A stretch of 64,000 bases of DNA. Source: Maratus speciosus (Eukaryota > Arthropoda > Arachnida > Araneae > Salticidae). Both the position numbers and the translations under genes were made by a program. The stretch lies in contig CAWVRF010001058.1 of the NCBI GenBank assembly GCA_963932465.1, positions 434,001-498,000 on the forward strand, given 5' to 3'. The notes beneath the pieces were generated by a model. The model worked only from the letters and a program-made list of their open reading frames with translations. It did no database searches and was not told where the DNA came from. This document shows positions 28,401 to 39,606 of the stretch, in pieces; the first letter of the stretch is position 1; each line of letters starts with the position of its first letter.

Positions 28401-30971
28401 TCAACAGAAAGAGTTACCGCATATAAAACACGCAATATTTATTAATTGAATTCCGGTGCAGGGCTGAAAATTAATTTCTTAATAAATAATAAAGCGAAAC
28501 CGAATATATTGTTTCAACAATCAAAGCATTGTTAGAAAATTCATCAGAAAGAGTTACCGCATATAAAACACGCAATATTTATGAATTGAATTCCGGTGCA
28601 GGGCTGAAAATTAATTTCTTAATAAATAATAAAGCGAAACCGAATATATTGTTTCAACAATCAAAGCATTGTTAGAAAATTCAACAGAATGAGTTACCGC
28701 ATATAAAACACGCAATATTTATTTATTGATTTCCGGTGCACCGCTGAAAATTAATTTCTTAATAAATAATAAAGCGAAACCGAATATATTGTTTCAACAA
28801 TCAAAGCATTGTTAGAAAATTCATCAGAAAGAGTTACCTCATATAAAACACGCAATATTTATGAATTGAATTCCGGTGCAGGGCTGAAAATTAATTTTTT
28901 AATAAATAATAAAGCGAAACCGAATATATTGTTTCAACAATAAAGAATTGTTAGAATATTCATCAGAAAGAGTTACCGCATATAAAACACGCAATATTTA
29001 TGAATTGAATTCCGGTGCAGGGCTGAAAATTAATTTCTTAATAAATAATAAAGCGAAACCGAATATATTGTTTCTACAATCAAAGCATTGTTAGAAAATT
29101 CATCAGAAAGAGTTACTGCATATAAAACACGCAATATTTATGAATTGAATTCCGGTGCAGGGCTGAAAATTAATTTCTTAATAAATAATAAAGCGAAACC
29201 GAATATATTGTTTCAACAATCAAAGCATTGTTAGAAAATTCATCAGAAAGAGTTACCGCATATAAAACACGCAATATTTATGAATTGAATTCCGGTGCAG
29301 GGCTGAAAATTAATTTCTTAATAAATAATAAAGCGAAACCGAATATATTGTTTCAACAATCAAAGCATTGTTAGAAAATTCATCAGAATGAGTTACCGCA
29401 TATAAAACACGCAATATTTATGAATTGATTTCCGGTGCACCGCTGAAAATTAATTTCTTAATAAATAATAAAGCGAAACCGAATATATTGTTTCAACAAT
29501 CAAAGCATTGTTAGAAAATTCATCAGAAAGAGTTACCGCATATAAAACACGCAATATTTATGAATTGAATTCCGGTGCAGGGCTGAAAATTAATTTCTTA
29601 ATAAATAATAAAGCGAAACCGAATATATTGTTTCAACAATCAAAGCATTGTTAGAAAATTCATCAGAAAGAGTTATCGCATATAAAACACGCAATATTTA
29701 TGAATTGAATCCCGGTGCAGGGCTCAAAATTAATTTCTTAGTAAATAATAAAGCGAAACCGAATATATTGTTTAAACAATGAAAGCATTGTTAGAAAGTT
29801 CATCAGAAAGAGTTACCGCATATAAAACACGCAATATTTATGAATTGAATTCCGGTGCAGGGCTCAAAATTAATTAATTAATAAATAATAAAGCGAAACC
29901 GAATATATTGTTTCAACAATCAAAGCATTGTTAGAAAAGTCAACAGAAAGAGTTACCGCATATAAAACACGCAATATTTATTAATTGAATTCCGGTGCAG
30001 GGCTGAAAATTAATTTCTTAATAAATAATAAAGCGAAACCGAATATATTGTTTCAACAATCAAAGCATTGTTAGAAAATTCATCAGAAAGAGTTACCGCA
30101 TATAAAACACGCAATATTTATGAATTGAATTCCGGTGCAGGGCTGAAAATTAATTTCTTAATAAATAATAAAGCGAAACCGAATATATTGTTTCAACAAT
30201 CAAAGCATTGTTAGAAAATTCAACAGAATGAGTTACCGCATATAAAACACGCAATATTTATTTATTGATTTCCGGTGCACCGCTGAAAATTAATTTCTTA
30301 ATAAATAATAAAGCGAAACCGAATATATTGTTTCAACAATCAAAGCATTGTTAGAAAATTCATCAGAAAGAGTTACCTCATATAAAACACGCAATATTTA
30401 TGAATTGAATTCCGGTGCAGGGCTGAAAATTAATTTTTTAATAAATAATAAAGCGAAACCGAATATATTGTTTCAACAATAAAGAATTGTTAGAATATTC
30501 ATCAGAAAGAGTTACCGCATATAAAACACGCAATATTTATGAATTGAATTCCGGTGCAGGGCTGAAAATTAATTTCTTAATAAATAATAAAGCGAAACCG
30601 AATATATTGTTTCAACAATCAAAGCATTGTTAGAAAATTCATCAGAAAGAGTTACCTCATATAAAACACGCAATATTTATGAATTGAATTCCGGTGCAGG
30701 ACTGAAAATTAATTTTTTAATAAATAATAAAGCGAAACCGAATATATTGTTTCAACAATAAAGAATTGTTAGAATATTCATCAGAAAGAGTTACCGCATA
30801 TAAAACACGCAATATTTATGAATTGAATTCCGGTGCAGGGCTGAAAATTAATTTCTTAATAAATAATAAAGCGAAACCGAATATATTGTTTCTACAATCA
30901 AAGCATTGTTAGAAAATTCATCAGAAAGAGTTACCGCATATATAACACGCAATATTTATGAATTGAATTCC

Positions 30972-30976
30972 GGTGC
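30972..30976 (+). repeat. Target-site duplication of LTR element, left copy
   Basis: GGTGC directly precedes the 5' LTR and is repeated as GGTGC directly after the 3' LTR at 40531-40535. In an uninterrupted monomer the same place reads GAATTCCGGTGCAGGGCTG with a single GGTGC. A 5-bp duplication is normal for Ty3/Gypsy integrases. Confidence 0.96.
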
Positions 30977-31556
30977 TGTGAAGGCGCCTACCTTCACATA
31001 TTAATATTAAGACTTTTCCTCTTTCCCCCCTTTAAAATTACATTTTTTTAAATTCTTAAATTTAATTATCTGTCTGCATTCGGATTCAATCTGTTTTTAG
31101 CACTCTTTTCCCTTCATAAATTAAGCATTCAATTCTCAGTCTCTTTAATATTTTAACCACAGCGCACTACAGTTAAAAGAAAAGAAATCATTTCCTTTTC
31201 TCGCCTAATAACTGGATTCTAATTTTCATCCTTCTGCCTTAGTTTTGATGATATGCAGAAATTAGTCAGACATATTACTTCTACATTTTTAGCCGTTGGT
31301 CCAGATGTAAGATATTAGTCATTTCAGTTATTAACCCTGTCTTTATTTTGTTTTGTTTATTAACGGGCGCTTCGGCTGCTTCAATCCCATGAGAACTTTG
31401 GCAAACCTATCGAATGTCCTTTTGCGGTTTATGTGCTATAATTACTAAGTAATCATCTGGCGTTAAATAGTTCTTATTAATCTTCTACATTCCCCATTCA
31501 ATTTCAATTATTGTACTTTGACCACATGTCTTCCTCTCTTTAATCTCGCCATATAG

Positions 31557-31567
31557 TATATATATTT
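31557..31567 (+). promoter_or_regulatory. TATA-like box in 5' LTR
   Basis: TATATATATTT lies about 190 bases upstream of the AATAAA signal on the same strand, in the expected position for the U3 promoter of an LTR. The exact start site is not visible. The same sequence exists in the 3' LTR at 40187-40197. An AT-rich run can occur by chance, hence moderate confidence. Confidence 0.5.
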
Positions 31568-31754
31568 GGCGAAATTGTGTATGTAAGCTTGCCAACACTC
31601 CAGATTTCGAGAAAGTGTATTTTGAGTCAGACTATCTTCTGAACTCGCATGCTCTGAGCATAAGAATGTAGCGAGACTCTCTCTCCAACGCCCGGCTCCG
31701 GCCGAGGGTTCGCCTTGCAAAAAAAACTACCCGAACCTGGTGTCCGATTTGGTC

Positions 31755-31760
31755 AATAAA
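31755..31760 (+). terminator. AATAAA polyadenylation signal, 5' LTR
   Basis: Canonical AATAAA on the plus strand, followed by T/G-containing sequence (TTAGTTGTAACATTCGGCTTG). In the 5' LTR it would be bypassed. The equivalent in the 3' LTR is the functional candidate. Confidence 0.6.
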
Positions 31761-31906
31761 GAATTAGTTGTAACATTCGGCTTGTCTCTATCTGCAATAT
31801 GGATTAATTCGTTCTGTTAATATTGTTTCACTTCGTTATCAACTCTTACAGCCATCGGAAAAATTCAACACAAATGTACAAAATCCAAAGCTTCGCTACA
31901 GACAAT

Positions 31907-31924
31907 TGGTGCCGTTCAGGCGCA
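31907..31924 (+). other. Primer-binding site candidate (PBS)
   Basis: TGGTGCCGTTCAGG begins six bases after the 5' LTR ends (spacer GACAAT). A TGG start is expected because tRNAs end in CCA. The context CAATTGGTGCC resembles the primer sites of Gypsy-type elements. I cannot assign the donor tRNA without a tRNA set. Confidence 0.65.
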
Positions 31925-32520
31925 AGCGAGTTCCAGTTGGAGAGAGGAGAAATTTTTTACGGTATAATAGACTATAATTTATCGATTTCCTAAAAGTATT
32001 TGGTGGAAACTTTCGATGCTCATCAATTGACTTGACTTTTCTGCATCCTGATGTTGTCGTGTACAGGAGTACACAATGCAAAAAAAATGTTAAAATTTAT
32101 CAACTAACATCATCAAGCCTGCAAAATTCTGAACTATGCTCATTGCGGTGAATTTCTGCACTCTCTCTCTCCTGAAATAACCACAGCTACAACAAATAAA
32201 TTCCGATCAAAATAATGACTCGAGATTCTCTGCAAAGCGTTTCCCAACACAATGTTCACCGAGGTTTTTCTATATCGTCATGCCGTCAGCTTCCGTCACA
32301 ACTAGCCGATAACCGCCATCCTTTCGACCGGCATAAAAAAAAAAGACTTGCCGATACCGAAAATACGTGAGCGCCTTCGGAATGAGTCATAAATCCTCCA
32401 TCGCCTGTTTTTTGTTTTTCTTCTCCTCTTCTGTTTCTCCTATGCTGATTTACGCAGCTGGATCAGAGTTTCTAAGATATTCCAGACTATGTCTTGTATC
32501 GGCCGAATTTATTTTTTAAA
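31925..32520 (+). other. Leader-like region with mixed base composition
   Basis: Unlike the T-rich sequence that follows, this stretch has fairly balanced composition with several CpG sites (CGAGATTC, GCCGTCAGC, CGACCGGC). It is where the 5' untranslated leader, packaging signal and start of gag would lie. No gag motif is visible. Retention of this part while coding regions are absent fits a non-autonomous element that keeps cis-acting signals. That is inference. Confidence 0.45.
32215..32370 (+). CDS. Short open frame at the gag position, 51 codons, doubtful
   Basis: An ATG opens a 51-codon frame starting MTRDSLQS and containing a basic run HKKKR near residues 40-44, ending at TGA 32368-32370. 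It is the first sizeable plus-strand ATG frame after the primer-binding site in the leader-like region, so it could be the remnant start of gag. There is no recognisable domain, zinc knuckle or homology that I can see. A chance frame is equally likely. No promoter or initiation context beyond the LTR can be shown. Confidence 0.15.
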   Translation: MTRDSLQSVSQHNVHRGFSISSCRQLPSQLADNRHPFDRHKKKRLADTENT

Positions 32521-35056
32521 AAAAGAAGAAACAGAACAGTAAAAATGATTTGTTCTTCTACATTAAAGAAATTTTTTTCTCCTTCCCCAGTAACTCTATG
32601 AAGAAAGCGTGTTCATGGATCTACATGTATTCTATTGCATTTCAAGGAACTTAAAAAAATAATAATAATGTTTAAGTTTCTTGTTCAAAGAAAGACAGTT
32701 AACATGCAGTTTCCTTAGAACAAAAAGTAAAATGATAAAATATAAGTAATGAATATTTAGGTGAACTCCACATTCAACTATACGCAGATATACCTAAACA
32801 TATTTTTTAAGAAAAGAGTATTCCTGCTGCTGCATAAAAAAACCCACACATATGTTTTGATTTCAGTTATTATTTTCTTACATTATTATGTCTTTACTTA
32901 TAACATTTCCTTGTTTGCTCAAGGTAAGTTTTATTTTGCTTTAAGTGTTTGAAGAGTTAACTTTTGAAGAGCCATTTTTCAAATATAGATCATATTGTGT
33001 GAGATTACCTTTCTAGACTTTGATAAATATAGATAAAAAAAATCAAATTCATTTTTTTAGATTATATTAAGGGGATGTGTTTGTTTTAAATGTTTGGTTT
33101 GTTACAAACACATTTATTGGTGTATAGAGAAAATTCTTTGTTGTGATGAAATTAACTTTTCTGCTGGCTAGATTTTTAACGATGACAATTTTTTTTTTTT
33201 TTTTTTTTTTAAGTTAGATACACTTTTCTAGGTTTTAAAAGGTATTGTGTTTTAGCATATAAGTTACATATTTGTTATTTACTCACTACTATTACATGTT
33301 ATTATTTACTCACTCAAAAAAAAAAAGGTTGTTAAATTGGCTTTTTCATTCTAGTATGCTTATGGTAAGTGTTGATTTATACTTTTATATTAACTACTGA
33401 ATAATACAGAGTAGACAGTGCTTGTTTAAAAAAAAAAATTCTACTTTTCCTTTTTGTGCAGTGGATATTAAAATGGTATAATAAGTCAGTTAATGTTGAT
33501 TCAGTTATGAGGATTAATTACCAAAAATAATAAAATATAAAAAAAATCCTCATGGCTGGATTATATTGCTCTTTTAATATATATCTATATATATTAGTTT
33601 TGATGGCTTCGTACTAAAAATTAAGCAATTATTTTTATTAGTAACATGCTAAGATTTTGTATGTCTAGGGATGCACTGCATATCCAGTTCAGTTTCAAAG
33701 TTTTTTTTAAAAATTTAGATAAAAGATTGTCCAAAATATTTTTTTTTCTTTTCACATTTCCGATTCTTATTTAACTCATTATATATATCTTGCAGTGTCA
33801 CACAATGTCGCAATCCTGAGATGAGATGCTGTTTTTCTTATCTCTGTTGGCCTAGGGTTGTCGATATGGTTGTTCTCGCGTAATTAGGCGCTGGTCGCAT
33901 TTTTTTTTCTTTTCTCTTTTTTGACATTATGCGTCTGCACCATATATGTGTCACATTGCATCTTATATAAAAATGTTATCTCTTATGATCACAGGCAGTA
34001 TTTTTTCTGTTTTTGTTCGGGTAGCTTTTAAAACTCAGCAATCCTGTTGTAATCAGGCAGGCTTTCACAATGAAAATGAAAACTTAGTTATAAAAAAGGG
34101 GGCATATCATATTGTAAAAAAAAAATATATAAAATAAATAAGGTAATATAAAGATTTCTCTCACAGAGCATAATGTAATGTTATCCGACATAAATAAAAA
34201 AAAGAGGTAAAAAAAAAATAAAAATAAAAAAAGAAATGAAAAAGCTTAAACTGATACTGGACTGATATTATTATTATTATTGATTTTTTTTCTTACTTGT
34301 TTTGCTTAATATGTTTCTTGTTGTAGCACTTCCTACAGGTAATTTCTTTTTATATATAACATTTTATATGTTTTTTTTATGTGTATACTATATGTTTTGT
34401 CAGTCATCCATATCAATAAGATATGAAAATTTTAATACTCTAGATTACTATAAATATAGGTCTTGCAACTTTTATACTTAAGGATAAGCACTAGTGACAT
34501 ATAAAAAAAAAAAGAGAGAGGAATTAACCATTAATGGCAGTTAAATTTGCTCAGTATTTAATCTTTTTCAGTTGGTTGCTACTAATTTGAGAAAATTCCA
34601 TTTGCTATCTATACAGTACAATGTTCTGTTTATATACATCTTTCAGATTCCAGTTTGCACGGATTTTATACATTTATTCACGTCTCATTAATTTATTTTT
34701 ATAGCATATATTGGGCTTCTTAGTTTTAAAATATAGCGCGAGTCATCATATCTTAAATTTTTTTTTCATAAAAAAAAGTCTCTTTTTCCTTTTGATTTCT
34801 ATTTCTACTTTATAAAAATTTTCAGAACATGAGTCGTAAACATTTTATGCATGTGTTAGATATCAGTATGCTTGTTACTGCATACACACACAATTTACAC
34901 GCACACTACATTTTACATGTCATTATATTACTTGAGGTAAATTTTTAATTATTGTTTCCTGTGTTGTGTAAGTGCTTTTTTTTCATTGCGCTATGATCCG
35001 GAAATGGCCCAATGATTAAAGGTATATGTTTCAGTTTTGGCTAAGTGGATCGGCCG

Positions 35057-35076
35057 TCCACTTTCTCAAAAGTGGA
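35057..35076 (+). other. Perfect 8-bp hairpin in element interior
   Basis: TCCACTTT and AAAGTGGA are separated by the four bases CTCA, a compact stem-loop in otherwise T-rich sequence. It sits just after a GC-containing patch (GGATCGGCCG). It may be chance. A structural role in the element RNA is only a possibility. Confidence 0.4.
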
Positions 35077-36245
35077 ATATATTACTTACATGATACAAAA
35101 TGTTCAATACCTCACATTAATTTACAAGGCGTTCGCGCTCTCTTTTATATTTTTTAAATGCATAATGACATATCTCTCATACTATTTGATACTCCGTACA
35201 TGATTCCCCCCCCCCCCACTCTAGCTTACTATGGGCAGATAGTGAAGTTAGATGTTTCCCTTCATCATTTTTTTTAAATCTCATGTACACACTTTTATGA
35301 TTTCAAGTTTAACCTGGTACTACATACACACACATATTTACATTTGCATTTCATATGGTCTTGTTTTGTAATAATTTTATGACACTCACCTTGGTTAAAC
35401 ATGGTCATGATTCTGTGTGCTTGTACATTTTTTTTACATTCTTTCTCAACATTGTGTACATTTTTACAAATACATAGTTTTACACTATTTTAAAGTTTGT
35501 GTATTTTTGTTGCCTTGACATTTTTTTTATTTTCGGATTGTTACGGATTTTTTTTTTACATAATGTACTTCAATGCAATATTTGCACATGCACCTTAAAT
35601 TTACATGCATGAGTTAATTTCTAGCTAGTATTTTTTACACATTGGTTAATTTTGTTGTTTACGCGCGGCTGGTGACTCGTTGCTATTTTATTTATAACAT
35701 AAGGTATTTTATTATAACTGACATGATATTTGATATCGTTTAAAATGTTGTTTTTTTAAAATTTATTCAAATGCATAATGTGAGCTGTTATGTACACTTT
35801 ATTTTTTTTTTTTAAAAAAAAGGCTATTCACATATAGTCATTAAACTAATTCTTTGGCATTCTCTCACATTTTAATTTTTTAATTAGTGAGTTATAGTCT
35901 CACAGTTGTCTTGTGACGGATACATACACTCATATACCATAAAGTATAACGCTTGTTATTTTGCTATTCGTTTTTTTTCTCTTTTCCAACCCTTTACTTG
36001 GAACATGTTTGGCTTGGCATAACTGCTACAGTTTAGCGTAGAGTTATGCAATCTGTCGTGCACTCCTACATTTTATGCACGCTTCTTTTAACTTCATACA
36101 GAAATAACTCTCGCAAATACAACTTTTTTTAATTTTAACCCTTTGTTAACCATTTATGCAACTTTTTTTTTTCTTTTCACAAGTACTTCGTGTGTTGGAT
36201 ATTTATTTATGTTACACAAAATTTGCTCAGTTAGAATACAATTTT

Positions 36246-37841
36246 GTTCATTCATATACATACATTACACTAGTTCATGTGTTGATTTACATATTTTGTT
36301 CATTCGCTTTTACACATTGTACTTTGCTTGCGATCTATTCGACAGTATTCCTTTTTTTTTCTCACAAGTAGTTCATTGAGTAATACACACTGGCTGGTTT
36401 AGAGTATAACCAGAGTTTTCACACATTACACGGAGTTCATTGTCTTTATTAACCCTCATTCATTACATTTTGGTGATTAACTCACTAATTATGTAATTGA
36501 ATCTCACTCGTATGTTAGTGTTTTGGGTTATCACACACATACTGTCCGTATATTTTGTTAGCAAATGCATAAAAAATGTTAGTTCATTGAGACATTATTA
36601 CAAGTAGTTCATGTGGAATTATACAATTTGTTCATGTGTTTACTTACACGTTGTGTATGCTTGCGTACACACTTATTCATGTGTTTTATTTCATTTAGTT
36701 CATGAGTTTGAGGTTTCTTTTCCCCTCCCTTCACACACATACAGTTTTTTTTTCCTGTTACTTTTCTATCTTTTAAACTTTACACCATGTTTCGATATTA
36801 AAATGTTCTATCAGTTTTTTTTTATTTTTAAATTTTAACAGAGTTGTTTTTATTTATTTTATGTGTTTGCATAATGTCATAACATATCAATGACACCATC
36901 ACTTTGTCTATGTACAAAGATTTTAAAGTTACTAAGAGTTATCCGTCACATGACATGTTAAACTACACACACATTTCGAATCTGTTTACTTTTAACATGC
37001 AACATTTTTTTTAACACTTTCATTAGATACATCTTACTTGAAGGTGGCAGATCTAGTAAGGTGTCTTGTCACACTATATTAAAGCGTATGCAATTTCTTA
37101 GTAGATGTTTTTAATATTTTGGCCAGGTGTTAAATTTTAATAAATGCACAGATGGTCTATACATGAAAATTCAGAAAAACTAAAACCTTTACATATCCTT
37201 TTTTTTGTGGCAAATTTCATTTACTGTGTTTGATTCTCACTGGTTATCGAGGGAAATTTCTTTTTTCTTTCACACTCATATGTCAGGATTTTAAGGATTT
37301 CTTTTTGGTAAACAACACTTCTTTTTCTATATTTTGCAAGAGACTGTTTATCTTTTGCGGTAACACTCCTGTTCCTTTTTTGTGTATTTAACGTAAAGGT
37401 ATGGCTCCTGTCAATTTTACACTGATGCGTTTTGAGTAGAGATAGATATATTTTTTTCAACGAATGCAGCAATATCTTATGAAATTTACAGTAAAAAAAA
37501 AAAAAAATTAAATTTAACCCTTTGGTAACGATTTTTTTTTTAAATACGGTACACCTTTTTTCTCTTCAGTTACATTTTGCTGTTTGGTGCTTGGTGCATG
37601 TAGAGAATTTTTGTTCATAGTTAACACACACAGTAGTTCATAGTTTATCTTAGTTCATAGAAAAAAACCCTTACACGAGTTCATTGCTTTGTCAATTCTT
37701 TGCGTGCATCAGGGACTAATTGTCACTGTTTTTACAACTGATTTTCAAAACACTTAGGCATTTTACTTCATTAATACACTTCTTTTGTTCATTGTTATTT
37801 ATTTACACTTGAGGTCAGTGTGACACATTTCTTCGGTTCAT
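36246..37841 (+). repeat. Decayed ~25-bp repeat marked by GTTCAT
   Basis: GTTCAT occurs on the plus strand at 36246, 36273, 36298, 36371, 36435, 36582, 36607, 36630, 36698, 37613, 37636, 37653, 37679, 37787 and 37836. From the base composition I would expect about one in this length. Neighbouring hits are commonly 23-27 bases apart, or about two to three times that. The bases between often contain TTACAC or ACACATT. This looks like an old minisatellite with a unit near 25 bases that has diverged. Confidence 0.6.
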
Positions 37842-37905
37842 TGTTACAATTTTACACTTGAGGTCACAGTGATGCACTTCTTTGGTTCTTTGGAATTATT
37901 GCACA
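37770..37905 (+). repeat. 49-bp imperfect tandem repeat, 2-3 copies
   Basis: TTTACACTTGAGGTCA starts at 37802 and again at 37851, 49 bases apart, each followed by a CAC-TTCTT-GGTTC-like segment (near 37825 and 37875). A third partial copy of the second half precedes them (CACTTCTTTTGTTCATTG near 37777). The period is about twice the 25-base spacing of the GTTCAT words, so it may be a dimer form of that repeat. Confidence 0.65.
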
Positions 37906-39592
37906 CGTTTGCTCTTTGTTTGTTTTTTTTTTGGTTCTATAACAAAAGTTTCTTTTTTCACATTGAGGGAATTTATTTAAACTTTTTCCACGTTTATTTA
38001 CACACATATTATTTTTGTAGTCAGCATTTAATTTTATTATGTCACACATGCTTTTCTTTTTTTTTCAAAAAAACAAAAAAAAGAATAAGCGCTTGTTGCA
38101 TCTGTTAGGTATTTTACTGATGTTTATAATTTACAATGGTATTAAACTTAAAAGTTTGTCTTGTTCAACATTAGTGAATATTCTTTCAGTTTTTTTTCGT
38201 TTGTGCAGTTTTACAGGCAGGTACTCTATACAAAGGTTTCTACAAAGGTTACATACAATGGTTAATCATAGGTACTGCGCGTGGGATTGCTCATTTTTAG
38301 GCAGCATTTTTTTTTAATGGTAGTTACACATTATAAATAACAGTTTTTTTTTGTTAGTTTCGCATTATTGATATTTTTTTCCGTAAAAAAAAAGGTAGGA
38401 AATGTACACTTCTTTCACATTAACATGGCATATGATTGAAATCTGTTGACCTTTTAGTTAAGTGTTATTTTAATTTAATCGGTAACAAAAAAAGGGTTTC
38501 CTTTTTTGGTAACTTTACAGGATTACACTTTACTTTTATTTTTTTTCATTCGGTACCTTTCTTGGCTATTCAAGGTATTTCACGTGATAAGGTAGTTTTC
38601 TTATGCACGATTTTCCAATCACTCAGTACACAGGTGTGCATTATTTTTTTTTTTTGGTTTTTGTTATGCTCATTGACACATGTGGTTTATTACTGGTATA
38701 AACCAGTCGTAACATCAAACGGTGTTATTTATGACTACATTCACACACATACATACTTTTGTGTCACCTGTTGTATAATGCTTATTAAATTTCATTAAAT
38801 TTACTGTACATTTTTTACCATTTTTGTAAAGGGTACTTTCTCTGGAAAGTTCTTATTACATCTTGTTTATACCTTATAGGAGTGCAATATGTTTTAAAAT
38901 ACACTTTAGTTAAATTAGGTTCTCAGTAAAACACATTCAGTCTTTGGTTACAAGATAAAAGGATGGCAACTTTCAACTTTTAACAAATAATTTACCTCCA
39001 TCTTCCTCTCCTTTTACTAGTTACATTACTTTTAAAAACTAGAGATGTCACAACTAGTGCTGAAAAGGTTACAATTTTATATTTACTATATTATGTAATG
39101 TTTTGTATTTATATACAGTTCATGTCTCAAAATATTTTTATAAGTTGGAGTATGACCAACATTTGTAGCAATTGTGGAAATTGCTCTTGCTTGCAGTGAA
39201 AGTTCAAGCAATTTATATATTAAAATCTTCTGGAACTTTATAAAAAAAATAATGGTGTGCACACGTTAAAAAAAAATAAGAAGAAAATAAGAAAACAGCT
39301 GTCCAGAAGTATTAACTGCAGTTCAAAAAAAAATTTCAATATTTTTTATTTTTGGCAAGTCTTTGGTACCAACTTGCTTTGTCATGCTTATAGGCATGCT
39401 TTTTATATGAGACATGATTTATTTGTTCCTTACATATTTAGTATTGCTGTATATGTTTATAAACTGTTGGTCACCGGGTTCCCTCTACAAAATATTACAT
39501 TTTTACATATTTTCTTTATGTGTAATGTATTTGAGGGAAGACATGGGGTAAATTTTTTTTTCTCTCGCGGTTCACTTCGTTCTTTTTCGGCT

Positions 39593-39606
39593 GTTGGGGA
39601 GATATA
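39593..39606 (+). other. Polypurine-tract candidate (PPT)
   Basis: GTTGGGGAGATATA abuts the 3' LTR start at 39607. The GGGGAGA core is the only purine run next to the LTR, so it is the best candidate for the plus-strand primer of reverse transcription. It is short and interrupted, hence moderate confidence. Confidence 0.5.

Larger units (their letters stand above)
1..30976 (+). repeat. AT-rich 140-bp satellite array, left block
   Basis: Head-to-tail tandem array of a 140-bp monomer, all copies in one orientation, roughly 220 copies, entering the window already in progress. Each monomer carries recognisable landmarks in order: GCAATATTTATG, an EcoRI-containing GAATTCCGGTG, an AT-only stretch around AATAAATAATAAA, GCGAAACCGAATATATTG, a hairpin-prone segment, and AGTTACCGCATATAAAACAC. 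Most monomers are a few percent or less from consensus. Lengths are mostly 140, with 130, 139 and other short-indel variants. Stops in all frames exclude coding. Variants recur in linked sets, so homogenisation acts on blocks of monomers as well as on single ones. This is typical of centromeric or pericentromeric satellites, but the chromosomal location is inferred. I do not recognise the family by name. Confidence 0.97.
30977..31900 (+). repeat. 5' LTR (924 bp)
   Basis: Starts TGTGAAGG, a six-base loop, then CCTTCACA: an 8-bp inverted repeat at the extreme end (30977-30998). It ends CTTCGCTACA. It matches the 3' LTR at 39607-40530 with a constant offset of 8630 and no gap. The two differences are T at 31377 versus C at 40007 (a CpG in the 3' copy) and T at 31709 versus C at 40339. 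It contains a TATA-like run near 31557 and AATAAA at 31755, giving a plausible U3-R-U5 order on the plus strand. The 70-codon minus-strand open frame inside is present in both LTRs only because the LTRs are copies, and I do not consider it a gene. Confidence 0.96.
32521..39592 (+). other. T-rich non-coding interior of the LTR element
   Basis: Seven kilobases with no supported gene on either strand. The plus strand is visibly rich in T and poor in G, with many homopolymer runs: 22 T at 33189-33210, 12 C at 35206-35217, 15 A at 37493-37507. There are many TTTACAC/ACACATT words. Open frames of 60-125 codons exist but are low-complexity, rich in Phe, Tyr, Leu, Cys and His, and overlap one another, as expected from biased DNA. 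I see no reverse transcriptase YxDD, protease DTG, integrase or zinc-knuckle motif. Parts derive from a decayed short tandem repeat (see 36246-37890). Confidence 0.8.

Noticed and set aside
1..30976. CRISPR-like array
   Set aside because: Regular repeats, but there are no unique spacers between short repeats. The entire 140-bp unit repeats, which is satellite DNA.
31508..31720. 70-codon minus-strand open frame repeated at 40138-40350
   Set aside because: Identical in both places only because it lies within the two LTRs. It runs antisense across the TATA region and has no recognisable domain.
33181..33210. 22-T run as the poly(A) tail of a reverse-oriented retroposon
   Set aside because: Neighbouring sequence is T-rich with many homopolymers, and I found no flanking target duplication or retroposon body.
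36143..36838. Several 71-78 codon overlapping frames
   Set aside because: They overlap each other in different frames across the GTTCAT repeat region and are composition artefacts.
37221..38049. Minus-strand frames of 83 and 61 codons, Lys/Asn/Ser-rich
   Set aside because: Mirror image of the T-rich plus strand. No domain, and no support from neighbours.
38436..38798. 120-codon plus-strand frame rich in hydrophobic residues, possible membrane or envelope protein
   Set aside because: Hydrophobicity follows from T-rich DNA, since TTT/TTA/TTC codons encode Phe and Leu. It lacks a convincing start context and overlaps similar frames.
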